A stretch of 64,000 nt of DNA, from positions 28,192,366-28,256,365 of the forward strand of contig CM055816.1 of assembly GCA_029582265.1 (NCBI GenBank). The letters are read 5' to 3'. The position numbers were made by a program, and so were the translations under genes. This document shows, one piece after another, positions 46,229-58,693 of the stretch. The DNA comes from Zoroaster sp. YZ-2022 (lineage: Eukaryota; Echinodermata; Asteroidea; Forcipulatida; Zoroasteridae). Every line of letters begins with the position of its first letter. Within the stretch, counting starts at the first letter, position 1. The notes under the pieces were generated by a model. It was not told the origin of the DNA. It made no database searches and was given only the letters and a program-made list of their open reading frames with translations.

Positions 46229-48035
46229 GTTGAGTGTATATAGGTAGGTGGGGGATGTTTGAGTAGGATTGTCTTCCATGCCTTTTAGCAAACCAATCAC
46301 AAACTAATTTGTATGAATGATGCAGCCGTCGAAAATTCGTCATTCGTCCTGAGTTTTCCATCCAACCGTCGACCCTTCCAGATTATTGGCCCCGGGCGTG
46401 GCCTTCGGCTTCTGGGCGTGGCATTTATCTGTTCTAAACAAAATGGCCGAATAAAAACCCTGTTTTAGGTAGAAACCCACCCCATACCCAATGATATACC
46501 CAGCAAGGTATTCCATAACATAAACAAGGTATATTTGGAAGACGGAGCGTAAAATGACGCCGTGATATGCCTAGCCTTTAGTCAAGGCTCACGCGGCCAC
46601 CCAGAACACCGTAACAAACATCATGCCCACGAGTGATGAAGCCACGATCACCTTCACCTGTCTGATCTGTTGTGTTCATGAATAATTCATAAATAAATAA
46701 AAATAATAATAAAAAAGTTGTTTTTGTTGTTGTTCTTGTTAATGTTGTTGTTGAGTGTATAGGTAGGTGTGGAATGTATGAGTAGGATTGTCATCCATGA
46801 CATGGACTTCTTAGCGAGTTCAATCTCCTGGGGTCTGTTTAAATAATTAAATTATTAAATACGTTGTTTGTTTAAAGATAAGTTTAATTCAATTTTATTG
46901 TATTTGTCATTGAGTATTGAGTATACAGTGCTTCATACGTCGGTGTAAGGACAAAAATCGAATCTGTTTTGTATTTGTGTTATAAATGTTGTTATCATAA
47001 GAGGGCCTGTTTTTGTTTGGTATTGTTGTGCTTGTAACAGTAATTATCTCAAACAAAACGACAATAAAACTACCGAATATTATATCAATCATTTGTCAAT
47101 GAGAGATATGAAATCAATAAATTCGAAGCCTTGATGACAGGCCAATTTAGTGTTTCATTACGTTTTCCGCCCGCTGTCTGCTCGTATTATATGAGAGGTT
47201 TCAGCTCTTACTGAGAACAGACTATTGAATTTGAAGCGGGTTTTTGTTCGGTATTGTTGTGCTTGTAACGGTTATTATCTCACATAAAATGACAATAAAA
47301 CTACCGAATATTAATATAAATCATTTGTCAACTAGAGATATGAAATTATTAAATTTGAAGTTTTTTTATGACAGACTAATATTATCTTTATCAGTCCAAA
47401 CAGTAATAATAAAAGTGTAAGCAAACTCATCTAACTGAGGAATCAGCAACAATACAAAAGTGTGAAATGCAATAAAGTAAAATAATAAGAATTAAACAAT
47501 AATCAGAAAGAAATTTAAATAATCCAGTCACTAATCTAAGTTCGTAACATCCAATATAAATCTGAGAAACGAAGGAAAGTAACAAAAACAAATGAAATAT
47601 CAATAAATGTCAAAACAATGTTTCATGATTGGCAATTCTTTAAGTACAACTGTTACAACTGGTCATTGGAACTCGGTCAGACTTACTGACCCGTGAAAGT
47701 CTACTCACATGTTTCAGAAAAAAACAGATAAAAAAAAAAATTACCAGGATCTCCAGGTTAACAATTAAGACTTAATTTTAGCTTTGAACTCATGAACTGT
47801 AAGAAAGTCTTTTCTGTAGTAAAATATAGTTCTTTTTTGTTAGGATAATGCATTTGTTGATGCATAACTCCAGCCTATATGAAAGCTTCAGCAATAGTGA
47901 AAATACATTCAGGTTGTTTATTATGTGAAATTTTAAATGTGTTCCTGCCTATAGTTAATACAGTTAGTTGTGTGACAAATTTGATTATCTCAAAATGCAA
48001 CTTGTGGGACATATATGGGACAGTGTTGTACATGT

Positions 48036-48673
48036 ACATAATAAACATTCCTTTATATAACAGTTTAATAATGGTTGATGCTTTAAACAAGTTTATATAA
48101 AAATAAAATCATCTAATTTGTACAATTCGTTTGTGTCCTTTTTGCTTTTAATTATCTTTCATCTAGCCACCCCCCATATAATTATACATTATTGTGTGAC
48201 CATGAATTTATAGTATGGTTCTGCTTTAAAATAGTTTGTTGTGAAAGTAGGCATCAGTATATAAAACATACAAATGTTGCTGACTGAAAATTTATTATGG
48301 ACCAACCCTTGCGCTAGTACCTTTGATTTGCCGACTGAAAATTGATGTATAATTTACTTATGTATTGACTTTTATGATGATGCATTTATACCTTTTGTTT
48401 TTGTTTAATATGTGAAGAGTATCGCTACGGTGTTTACATTTTTTGCTAATCAACCTTGTTTACATGGTTGTGTATGCAGGGTTTTTCCTTGTTGTCAGAA
48501 TATCATCTTTGCCTAGCATATTCTGACCAGGGCCAGTCAGCCTTTTTACAACCATTGTTCCTTGTTATTTTATATTGCATTGTTCTTACCATGTATTTTG
48601 TTTTCTTGTTTACACTGATGCGTCACTGCGCCATGAGCGTCTCTTTTGACGGATACTGGCCTATTAAAAATGT

Positions 48674-48705
<32 letters not shown>

Positions 48706-49212
48706 GAGAACAATTATTGGGGTGTCGCATTGGGGTGTCCTGGGCGGTGGGGACGAGTGAACCCTGTAGGCCTGAGCAATATTTGTTGCATTAATTTATA
48801 TTATTTTATAAATACAATTTTACAAAGGTTCTTCTGTACTTAATTCACCGCCAAATTCGAGTGGCATGGTAGTATTGTGGTTTAGAATGCTCACCTTCCA
48901 AGTAGGTAGTTGGGATCGAGACTAGGTTTAGGTTGTAAATATTTGTAACAGGATTAGCAACATTTTTTGTTAACTACAACACTAATTCAGAAACAAAACA
49001 TTTCTGTAAAACAATAATGTATGGGCTGTGGAGGACTTTTTTTAAAGGAATATAAATCCCACAATTCATGTTTAGTACCGTATGCATGCTAGCTGCCGAC
49101 CAGTCTGGTTGCCGCTTTTGTATAATTGTTTTTTCTAGTAAATATATGGATTTACATTTATTTTAGTCGTATACATCAATTAGTCGAAATTTAGTCACAT
49201 ACGGTTCTTCAT
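48036..49212. repeat. Segment Y, second copy, left part
   Basis: Corresponds to 21890-23093: LINE-like tail with a longer (TTA)n run (48675-48705), GAGAACAATTATTGGGGTG words and the tRNA-like SINE (48858-48935). The GACCTGGGCGG region is shortened relative to the first copy. Confidence 0.7.
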
Positions 49213-49465
49213 ACACTTCTAGTGCGACGCGACTACACTTCTAGTGCGACGCGACACACTTCTAGTGCGACGCGACTACACTTCTAGGTGCGACGCGACA
49301 CACTTCTGGTGCGACGCGACTACACTTCTGGTGCGACGCGACACACTTCTGGTGCGACGCGACACACTTCAGGTGCGACGCGACTACACTTCTAGTGCGA
49401 CGCGACAACACTTCTAATGCGACGCGACAACACTTCTAGTGCGACGCGTGAATCCTAATGCGACG
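49213..49465. repeat. CpG-rich satellite array 1
   Basis: About twelve units of ACACTTCTAGTGCGACGCGAC, with CTAGTG and CTGGTG variants, ending in GCGACGCGTGAATCCTAATG. Unit lengths alternate between about 20 and 22 depending on a CT before ACACTTC. Confidence 0.9.
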
Positions 49466-49489
49466 CTTACACACTCTTCTTGCAATGTG

Positions 49490-50040
49490 CATGTGTCCTT
49501 TTTAGAACACCATACTACTGTTTACATGTACAACACTGTACCAAATAATTATGTCCCAACAAGTTGCAATTTGAGATAATCAAATTTGTTACATAACTAA
49601 CTGTGTTAACTATAGGCAGGAACACATTTATATATGTAATGGAATACATCATTCATCAAATGTTTCTTTTGAAGCCTTTTTGTTTATAATTTCAGTATAA
49701 CTCTTTTTTCAAAATGATTTTTTAAAGTTCATGCGACAAACATTTCACATAATAAACAACCTGAATATATTTTCACTATTGCTGAAGCATTCATACAGGC
49801 TGGAGTTATGCATCAACAAAATAATACATTATCCTTACAGAAAAGAAATATATTTTACTACAAAACAACTTTCTTAGTGGGTAGACATTCACAGGTCAGT
49901 AAGTCTGACCAAGTTCCAACTTTTTCAGTGTAACTTTGACTTGTGTCACCATAAAATGACACAGACTCAAGGTTTGAGGAATACGTGTCTGCTATGAAAG
50001 TTTAATACATACTTAATACAATGTTGATGACCAGTTGTAA
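49490..50040 (-). repeat. Inverted copy of the tail-E end
   Basis: GAACACCATACTACTGTTTA through GCAATTTGAGATAATCAAA, CCTGAATATATTTTCACTAT and CCAGTTGTAACAGTTGTA is the reverse complement of the tail-E region (47660-48035), with extra insertions. Copies also lie at 52385-52935 and 54770-55315. A long inverted repeat therefore spans the junction of the unit array and the satellite block. Confidence 0.75.
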
Positions 50041-50139
50041 CAGTTGTAAATATATGGATTTACATTTATTTTAGTCGTATACATTAATTAGTCGAAATTT
50101 AGTCACATACGGTTCTTCATACGAGAAAAAACTGCAATG

Positions 50140-50800
50140 GTGAACACTTCTGGTGACGACGACAACACTTCTAGTGCGATGCGACTACACTTCTAGTGCG
50201 ACGCGACACACTTCTGTGCGACGCGACTACACTTCTAGTGCGACGCGACTACACTTCTAGTGCGACGCGACAACACTTCTAGTGCGACGCGACACACTTC
50301 TAGTGCGACGCGACTACAGTTCTAGTGCGACGCGACTACACTTCTAGTGCGACGCGACACACTTCTAGTGCGACGCGACTACACTTCTAGTGCGATGCGA
50401 CAACACTTCTAGTGCGACGCGACTACACTTCTAGTGCGACGCGACACACTTCTAGTGCGAAGCGACTACACTTCTAGTGCGACGCGACAACACTTCTAGT
50501 GCGACGCGACGTCACTTCTAGTGCGACGCGACACACTTCTAGTGCGACGCGACTACACTTCTAGTGCGACGCGACACACTTCTAGTGCGACGCGACTACA
50601 CTTCTAGTGCGACGCGACAACACTTCTAGTGCGACGCGACTACACTTCTAGTGCGACGCGACATACTTCTAGTGCGGCCAGTACACTTCTGGTGCGACGC
50701 GACACACTTCTAGTGCGACAGCGACTACACTTCTAGGTGCGACGCGACAACACTTCTAATGCGACGCGACAACACTTCTAGTGCGCGTGAATCCTAATGC
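50140..50800. repeat. CpG-rich satellite array 2 (long)
   Basis: About thirty units, mostly CTAGTGCGACGCGAC with alternating CTACA, AACA and ACA linkers. Three CpGs per unit make this far richer in CpG than its surroundings. Confidence 0.9.
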
Positions 50801-50829
50801 GACGCTACACACTCTTCTTGCAATGTGCA

Positions 50830-52150
50830 TGTGTCCTTTTAGAACACCATACAGTAGGCCTATATAATGGTTGATGATTGAAAACAAGTTTTATAAAAAT
50901 AAAATCATCTGTTTGTGTCCTTTGCTTTTAATTATCTGTCATCTAGCCCCCCATATTATTACATTATTGTGTGACCATGAATTTAGGGTATGGTTCTGCT
51001 TTAAAATAGTTTGTTGTGAAAAGAAGCATCATTATATAAAACATACAAATGTTGCTGACTGAAAATTTATTTTGGACCAACTCTTGCTCTAGTACCTTTG
51101 ATTTTCCGACTGAGAACAATTATTGGGGTATCACACCATACCCATACCCTACCCCTGCTCGTTACGGCCCTGGGCGGTGAGGACAGTAAACCCTGCAGGC
51201 CTGCGCAATATTTTTCTAAACAATTTATATTATTTTATAAATACCAATTCACTGTATTACTGGCTGCAGGTATTCCAGATGAAGACCATCTAGACTTATA
51301 ACTCCCAGTTTTGCAATTTTCTTAGTTTCCATATTAATTGTGTTAGTACTGGTCGTTATATTATTAAATTCACTATCGAATATTTTTTATACAAAACGAA
51401 CATTGTGTATAATGTATTGTCTATTCATGCCATAGTACAGTGTCACTTCTTATCATCAGCCAAGGTATGGCCTTCGGTGGGTTTGTTTACATTCTGGCAG
51501 AGACCTTTGGTCTGCCTAGGGACTTTGGTTTGGTATGGTAGCTCATTAATATGTTAGGAGCTAGCCAGATATTTAAGTGTTTTGGGACTGATGGAATAAG
51601 CCACGAATATGTATAAAAAATATCACTGGCTGAAATATCACGGGATGGTAATTTTAGTTGGCAGAAAGAAATCGCCCACCCCGCTTGCTGAGGACCTGGT
51701 TGGTGGGGACGAGTGAACCCAACAGGCCTGTACACTATTTTCTGAATTAAATAATTTATACTATTTTATAAACACAATTGTATTAATATTTAAGGTCCTT
51801 TGTAATTAATTCACCAACCAATTCGAGTGGCATGGTGGTGTACTTGTCAGAAGGCTCACCTTCCATGTAGGGAGTATCGGGATCGAGACTAGGTTTAGGT
51901 TGTAAACATTTTTGTTAACTACAACACTAATTCAAAAACAAAACCTTTCTGTATAATAATAATGTATGGGCTGTGGAGGACTTTTAAAGGAATATAAATC
52001 CCAAAATTCATGTTTAGTACCGTATGCATGCTAGCTGCCACTTTTGTATAATTGGTTTTTCTAGTAAATATATGGATTTACATTTATTTTAGTCGTATAT
52101 ATTAATTAGTCGAAATTTAGTCACATACTGCTCTTCCTACGAGAAAAAAA
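50830..52150. repeat. Higher-order repeat spacer A (copy 1)
   Basis: Begins AGAACACCATACAGTAGGCC, contains two stretches related to Y (around 51100-51300 and 51690-52110) and a SINE head at 51820-51905, and ends GAGAAAAAAAACTGCAATGG at the next satellite array. A near-identical copy occupies 53225-54540, offset about 2,390. Confidence 0.75.
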
Positions 52151-52159
52151 ACTGCAATG

Positions 52160-52350
52160 GTGAACACTTCTCGTGCGACGCGACAACAATTCTGGTGCGA
52201 CGCGACTACACTTCTAGTGCGACGCGGCACACTTCTAGTGCGACGCGACTACACTTCTAGTGCGACGCGACACACTTCTCGTGCGACGCGACTACACTTC
52301 TAATGCGACGCGACAACACTTCTAATGCGACGCGTGAATCCTAATGCGAC
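52160..52350. repeat. CpG-rich satellite array 3 (short)
   Basis: About nine units, including variants CTCGTG and GCGGCAC. Ends in the standard GCGACGCGTGAATCCTAATG word. Confidence 0.9.
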
Positions 52351-53029
52351 GCTTACACACTCTTCTTGCAATGTGCATGTGTCCTTTTTAGAACACCATA
52401 CTACTGTTTACATGTACAACACTGTACCAAATAATTATGTCCCAACAAGTTGCAATTTGAGATAATCAAATTTGTTACATAACTAACTGTATTAACTATA
52501 GGCAGGAACACATTTATATATGTAATGGAATACATCATTCATCAAATGTTTCTTTTGAAGCCTTTTTGTTTATAATTTCAGTATAACTCTTTTTTCAAAA
52601 TGATTTTTTAAAGTTCATGCGACAAACATTTCACATAATAAACAACCTGAATATATTTTCACTATTGCTGAAGCATTCATATAGGCTGGAGTTATGCATC
52701 CACAAAATAATACATTATCCTTACAGAAAAGAAATATATTTTACTACAAAAAAACTTTCTTAGTGGGTAGACATTCACAGGTCAGTAAGTCTGACCAAGT
52801 TCCAACTTTTTCAGTGTAACTTTGACTTGTGTCACCATAAAATGACACAGACTCAAGGTTTGAGGAATACGTGTCTGCTATGAAAGTTTAATACATACTT
52901 AATACAATGTTGATGACCAGTTGTAACAGTTGTAAATATATGGATTTACATTTATTTTAGTCGTATACATTAATTTAGTCGAAATTTAGTCACATACGGT
53001 TCTTCATAGGAGAAAAAACTGCAATGGTG

Positions 53030-53190
53030 AACACTTCTAGTGCGACGCGACAACACTTCTAGTGCGATGCGACTACACTAGTGCGACGCGACACACTTCT
53101 GGTGCGACGCGACTACACTTAGTGCGACGCGACAACACCTCTAATGCGACGCGACAACACTTCTAGTGCGACGCGTGAATCCTAATGCGA
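53030..53190. repeat. CpG-rich satellite array 4 (short)
   Basis: About eight units. It replaces the 30-unit array found at the same place in the first higher-order copy, so array length changes while spacers stay nearly constant. Confidence 0.9.
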
Positions 53191-53224
53191 CGCTTACACA
53201 CTCTTCTTGCAATGTGCATGTGTC

Positions 53225-54540
53225 CTTTTAGAACACCATACAGTAGGCCTATATAATGGTTGATGATTGAAAACAAGTTTATAAAAATAAAATCATCTGT
53301 TTGTGTCCTTTTGCTTTTAATTATCTGTCATCTAGCCCCCCATATTATTACATTATTGTGTGACCATGAATTTAGGGTATGGTTCTGCTTTAAAATAGTT
53401 TGTTGTGAAAAGAAGCATCAGTATATAAAACATACAAATGTTGCTGACTGAAAATTTATTTTGGACCAACTCTTGCTCTAGTACCTTTGATTTGCCGACT
53501 GAGAACAATTATTGGGGTATCACACCCCATACCCATACCCCTACCCCCTCGCTACGGCCCTGGGCGGTGAGGACAGTAAACCCTGCAGGCCTGCGCAATA
53601 TTTTTCTAAACAATTTATATTATTTTATAAATACCAATTCACTGTATTACTGGCTGCAGGTATTCCAGATGAAGACCATCTAGACTTATAACTCCAGTTT
53701 TGCAATTTTCTTAGTTTCCATATTAATTGTGTTAGTACTGGTCGTTATATTATTAAATTCACTATCGAATATTTTTTACAAACGAACATTGTGTATAATG
53801 TATTGTCTATTCATGCCATAGTACAGTGTCACTTCTTATCATCAGCCAAGGTATGGCCTTCGGTGGGTTGTTTACATTCTGGCAGAGACCTTTGGTCTGC
53901 CTAGGGACTTTGGTTTGGTATGGTAGCTCATTAATATGTTAGGGCTAGCCAGATATTTAAGTGTTTTGGGACTGATGGAATAAGCCACGAATCTGTATAA
54001 AAAATATCACTGGCTGAAATATCACGGGATGGTAATTTTAGTTGGCAGAAAGAAATCGCCCACCCCGCTTGCTGAGGACCTGGTTGGTGGGGACGAGTGA
54101 ACCCAACAGGCCTGTACACTATTTTTCTGAATTAAATAATTTATACTATTTTATAAACACAATTGTATTAATATTTAAGGTCCTTTGTAATTAATTCACC
54201 AACCAATTGAGTGGCATGGTGGTGTACTTGTCAGAAGGCTCACCTTCCATGTAGGGAGTATCGGGATCGAGACTAGGTTTAGGTTGTAAACATTTTTGTT
54301 AACTACAACACTAATTCAAAAACAAAACCTTTCTGTATAATAATAATGTATGGGCTGTGGAGGACTTTTTTAAAGGAATATAAATCCCAAAATTCATGTT
54401 TAGTACCGTATGCATGCTAGCTGCCACTTTTGTATAATTGGTTTTTCTAGTAAATATATGGATTTACATTTATTTTAGTCGTATATATTAATTAGTCGAA
54501 ATTTAGTCACATACTGCTCTTCATACGAGAAAAAAAACTG
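53225..54540. repeat. Higher-order repeat spacer A (copy 2)
   Basis: Matches 50830-52150 with small indels (for example ACACCCCATACCCATACCCC against ACACCATACCCATACCCTAC). Contains the SINE head at 54210-54295. Open frames here (53260-53451 and others) shift between copies. Confidence 0.75.
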
Positions 54541-54544
54541 CAAT

Positions 54545-54735
54545 GGTGAACACTTCTAGTGCGACGCGACAACAATTCTAGTGCGACGCGACTACACTTC
54601 TAGTGCGACGCGACACCCCAGTGCGACGCGACTACACTTCTAGTGCGACGCGACACACTTCTCGTGCGACGCGACTACACTTCTAATGCGACGCGACAAC
54701 ACTTCTAATGCGACGCGTGAATCCTAATGCGACGC
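54545..54735. repeat. CpG-rich satellite array 5 (short)
   Basis: About nine units, parallel to the array at 52160-52350, including the same CTCGTG variant at the same position. This confirms a higher-order period of about 2,385. Confidence 0.9.
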
Positions 54736-55404
54736 TTACACACTCTTCTTGCAATGTGCATGTGTCCTTTTTAGAACACCATACTACTGTTTACATGTAC
54801 AACACTGTACCAAATAATTATGTCCCAACAAGTTGCAATTTGAGATAATCAAATTTGTTACATAACTAACTGTATTAACTATAGGCAGGAACACATTTAT
54901 ATATGTAATGGAATACATCATTCATCAAATGTTTCTTTTGAAGCCTTTTGTTTATAATTTCAGTATAACTCTTTTTCAAAATGATTTTTAAAGTTCATGC
55001 GACAAACATTTCACATAATAAACAACCTGAATATATTTTCACTATTGTGAAGCATTCATATAGGCTGGAGTTATGCATCCACAAAATAATACATTATCCT
55101 TACAGAAAAGAAATATATTTTACTACAAAAAACTTTCTTAGTGGGTAGACATTCACAGGTCAGTAAGTCTGGACCAAGTTCCAACTTTTTCAGTGTAACT
55201 TTTGACTTGTGTCACCATAAAATGACACAGACTCAAGGTTTGAGGAATACGTGTCTGCTATGAAAGTTTAATACATACTTAATACAATGTTGATGACCAG
55301 TTGTAACAGTTGTAAATATATGGATTTACATTTATTTTAGTCGTATACATTAATTAGTCGAAATTTAGTCACATACGGTTCTTCATAGGAGAAAAAAACT
55401 GCAA

Positions 55405-56015
55405 TGGTGAACACTTCTAGTGCGACGCGACAACACTTCTAGTGCGATGCGACTACACTTCTAGTGCGACGCGACAACACTTCTAGTGCGACGCGACTAC
55501 ACTTCAGTGCGACGCGACACACTTCTGGTGCGACGCGACAGCACTTCTAGTGCGACGCGACACACTTCAGTAGGTGCGGCGCGACTACACTTCTAGTGCG
55601 ACGCGACTACACTTCTGGTGCGACGCGACACTTCTAGCGCGAAGCGACTACACTTCAGTGCGACGGCGACAACACTTCTAGTGCGACGCGACGTCACTTC
55701 TAGTGCCAGCGACACACTTCTAGTGCGACGCCGACCACACTTCTAGTGCGACGCGACAACACTTCTAGTGCGACGCGACACACTTCTAGTGCGACGCGAC
55801 TACACTTCTAGTGCGACGCGACATACTAGTGCGACGCGACTACACTTCTAGTGCGACGCGACTCACACTTCCCAGTGCGACGCGACAACACCTTCTAGTG
55901 CCACGCGACACACTTCTAGTGCGACGCGACTACACTTCTAGTGCGATGCGACAACACTTCTAATGCGACGCGACAGCACTTCTAGTGCGACGCGTGAATC
56001 CTAATGCGACGCTTA
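55405..56015. repeat. CpG-rich satellite array 6 (long, indel-rich)
   Basis: About 28 units. Many have single-base indels (GCGACGGCGAC, GTGCCAGCGAC, GACGCCGACC) not seen in earlier arrays. Either real decay or falling consensus quality could explain this. I favour the latter because indels rise further downstream. Confidence 0.85.
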
Positions 56016-56039
56016 CACACTCTTCTTGCAATGCATGTG

Positions 56040-56815
56040 TCCTTTTTAGAACACCATAGGATTCAGTGTGGGAGAAAGAACGCATGTACTAATAGCGTAC
56101 AAATCTACTCGCATGAAGATGAAAATGATGAATCGCACCCTTTGCACATCAATTTATCATACGTTATTAGTTTGCCCCCATGTTTAGCAGTGTAACCCCA
56201 CCCCTTTATTGACACTCAGGATCCACTCCTGTATTACATTATCGTTTTACACCATGCAATGGAATAATAACACTATTGTGTATTGTTTGTTCCTCACACA
56301 CGTTCCCTATCTACCGCAGAGATAATCGTTATGATTGGATCCATCACATTGTAAGGAATCTGTCTACTAGTTCAGTTGTACATGTGCCTCATTCTGATTC
56401 ACATAGACTTGTGTACAGGAAAGCAAAGATGGCTGCGGTTTATTAAATTAAGGTCTATTACACCTATAGGATGGAAGGATTCGGTTGACAAGAGATCTTG
56501 TAGAATATGGGTTGGTGATAAGGCCCATCATATCAGTTATTCTGACATAGTCCTTAAAAATTAATAATAAAGCTGGCGACCATACTTACCCCAATGTCAA
56601 TAACCTTAGTTTTAGGAACAGAGGCCTGACACATATATGTATACGGCACTGCACATAATGCACCCCTTCCCTTTAGGCATGGGAGCCCAGATGACTGGTA
56701 GTGAATAAAACAACATGAACAACAACAAAAGTGAGCAATTTTTCATGCCAGAGGTATTGACATGGGAGATACATATGTGGTCGACCTAAAGCACGTTACT
56801 AACATCATTTTGAGC
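56040..56815. other. Unassigned, apparently single-copy stretch
   Basis: No similarity to other parts of the window is visible. The plus-strand frame 56376-56564 (62 codons) ends near VGDKAHHISYSDIVLKN and is unrecognised. Composition is less AT-rich than the flanks. This is the best place in the right half to look for a diverged exon, but nothing supports one firmly. Confidence 0.35.
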
Positions 56816-56867
56816 CCGGTCGCCCTATAAAGGCAAAAGTTGTTTGTAAAAACTTTAGGGCGACCGG
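56816..56867. repeat. 12-bp perfect inverted repeat (CCGGTCGCCCTA hairpin)
   Basis: CCGGTCGCCCTA (56816-56827) and TAGGGCGACCGG (56856-56867) are exact complements around a 28-base loop. The core GGTCGCCCTA or its complement recurs near 57020, 57292 and 57373. Confidence 0.75.
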
Positions 56868-57044
56868 TAAAACCTATGTTTTCCATGGAAACAGAAAAAC
56901 GCGTATTTGTTTCAAAATTGTTGTTAACATGTAGGGGGTATTAATTAGACTTATTTGTGTTGATTAGTTTTGTTTAATTTTAAACATACGTCGGTCGTCC
57001 TAAAGCCTTATTTTGAAGTGGTCGCCCTATGATTGAATCAAGAG

Positions 57045-57045
<1 letters not shown>

Positions 57046-57080
<35 letters not shown>
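57046..57080. repeat. (AT)n microsatellite
   Basis: About 17 AT dinucleotides, followed by TTGGGGGTAAGGGG. Confidence 0.95.
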
Positions 57081-57083
<3 letters not shown>

Positions 57084-57127
57084 GGGGTAAGGGGTGGTTT
57101 GATATATCGAACCATTCATTTTGTACA

Positions 57128-57402
57128 TTAAGATGACCACATAGAAACAAGGTAGTATAAACACCCCATGGGACAACCACATGGTACAATAGTCTTACTC
57201 CACCTTAAACCAACACAAAGAAACAAGGTAGTATAAAGTATAAACACCCCCATGGGACGACCACATTGTACAGTATAAACATGCCCCACCTTTAGGGCGA
57301 CCACATAGAAACAAGGTAGTAAAAAACCCACCATGGGACGACCACATAGTACAGTATAGTCATGCTCCACCTTTAGGGCGACCACATAGAAACAAGGTAG
57401 TA
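57128..57402. repeat. ~80-bp tandem repeat with AGGGCGACCACATAG words
   Basis: AAACAAGGTAG occurs at 57145, 57221, 57309 and 57390 (spacings 76, 88 and 81). Each unit has CATGGGACGACCACAT and a CTCCACCTT word. The array ends exactly where the rolling-circle element begins (TAA then CTAG, 57404), so the element probably inserted into it. Confidence 0.75.
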
Positions 57403-57403
57403 A

Positions 57404-58693
57404 CTAGACGGCAGTGTTTCTGATAATACAAACACATAGGTGTTCGAGTTTTGTCAGGGCAGTGATGACGACGTCAGAATGTTTTTAAAAGAAACTTTGC
57501 ATCATTATTTGTTTTAATATTAAACTTTGACTTCCGGTTTAGACAGGAAGTAAAGGTCAAATTGGGGTCATGTTTTTGTAAACATTTTTGACAATTAACA
57601 ATCTGTACAATAGTGCAAAAACTGTGAATTTACCTCTTGTGGTTGCTGAGATATGATTATTAAAAATATTAAACTTTGACTTCGGTTTTGGACAGGAAGT
57701 AGGGTCAAATGGGGTCACCTTGTGTAAATATTTTTCCACAATTAACAATCTATACAATGGTACAAAAATTGTGAATTTACCTTTTGTGGTTGTTGAGATA
57801 TGATTTGTTTAAATATTAAACTTTGATTTATTGTAATTCGATATCTGATGACCTAATCATGACGTCACAAATTATGTTTCTTCTACGTGTTAAGTTTTAA
57901 GTATATGCCAAGTTTCAAGTTCATGTGAAGTTTGCAAGTATGTGTTTTGTAGACAATCGTTTCTGCCGATAGAGGGCGACAATCCATATTAGCGTTCCGA
58001 TCCGCCGGCCGGCCAGTTTTCAATAGTGCAAAAACTGTGAATTTACCTCTTGTGGTTGTTGAGATATGATTTTTTTCAATATTAAACTTTGACTTCCGGT
58101 TTGGACAGGAAGTAAGGTCAAATTGGGATCACCTTTGTGTAAATATTTTTCGACAATTAACAATCTATACAATGATACAAAAAATGTCAATTTACATCTT
58201 GTGGTTGTGGAGATATGATTTTTTTAAACATTAAACTTTGACTTCCGGTTTTGGGACACAGGAAGTAAGGTTCAAATTGGGGTCACCTTTAGTCGTACAT
58301 ATTTTTGACACCATTAACAATCTGACGTAATGGTGCAAAAACGTCAATTTACCTGTTGTGGTTAAGTTGAGATATGATTTTTACATGCATAAGCATAATG
58401 AGCACGAACCAGAGCTGATTTACATTCACCAACAGAGGGCGCACTTTTTTTAGCGTTGAAAAAGAAGCCGTGTAGATCTCTTCATTTGCAACGTAATCAA
58501 AAACGTTTTAACTAATAAAGAATGATTTCGAGTCGAAATTCGTATATCTGATGACCCAATAATGACGTCACAAATTATGTTTCATCTACGTGTTGGTGTC
58601 TCTAAGTATGTGCCAAGTTTCAAGAACATATGGAAAGTTTGCTAAGTATGTGTTTTTGTAGACAATCTGATCCGGAAAAGAAGGAGAAGAAAA
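57404..58693 (-). mobile_element. Rolling-circle element (Helentron/HINE-like), minus strand, copy 1
   Basis: On the minus strand the 3' end reads hairpin (57435-57414, arms GTGTTT and AAACAC), TGCCGT, CTAG, then T. CTCGAACACC precedes the hairpin (57446-57437), as in the 31-36 kb element. The interior holds two separate runs of ~147-bp repeats (57500-57840 and 58018-58390). The 5' side shows the complement of the CTTCTCCTTCTT tract (58670-58690) but is cut by the next element, so the 5' hairpin is missing. Confidence 0.65.
57500..57840 (-). repeat. 147-bp tandem repeat array within the rolling-circle element
   Basis: Consensus words on the plus strand: GACTTCCGGTTTGGACAGGA, AGTAAGGTCAAATTGGGGTC, TTGACAATTAACAATCTGTA, TTTACCTCTTGTGGTTG and GAGATATGATTTTT. 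The first two units start 147 bases apart (57531 and 57678). The array resumes at 58018-58390. Confidence 0.85.

Larger units (their letters stand above)
40675..48035. repeat. Tandem unit U5 (about 7.4 kb), most divergent
   Basis: Like U1, it keeps the long LINE fragment, SINE and MITE. Added or altered parts: a 90-93-bp triple repeat (43434-43710), a piece shared with segment Y (43925-44262), a compact MITE (44269-44390), a LINE tail insertion (44631-44934), a (GTT/GCT)n tract (46176-46228), and two near-adjacent C modules (47008 and 47189). The (TTTTG)n, minisatellite and Penelope fragments are missing. Confidence 0.7.

Noticed and set aside
50140..50800. CRISPR-like appearance of the regularly spaced CTAGTGCGACGCGAC words
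   Set aside because: There are no unique spacers; the intervals are 4-7 bases of the same linker. It is a satellite in eukaryotic DNA.
57128..57385. 85-codon minus-strand frame with repeated hydrophobic words
   Set aside because: It follows the ~80-bp tandem repeat; unit spacings of 76, 88 and 81 do not keep a common frame.
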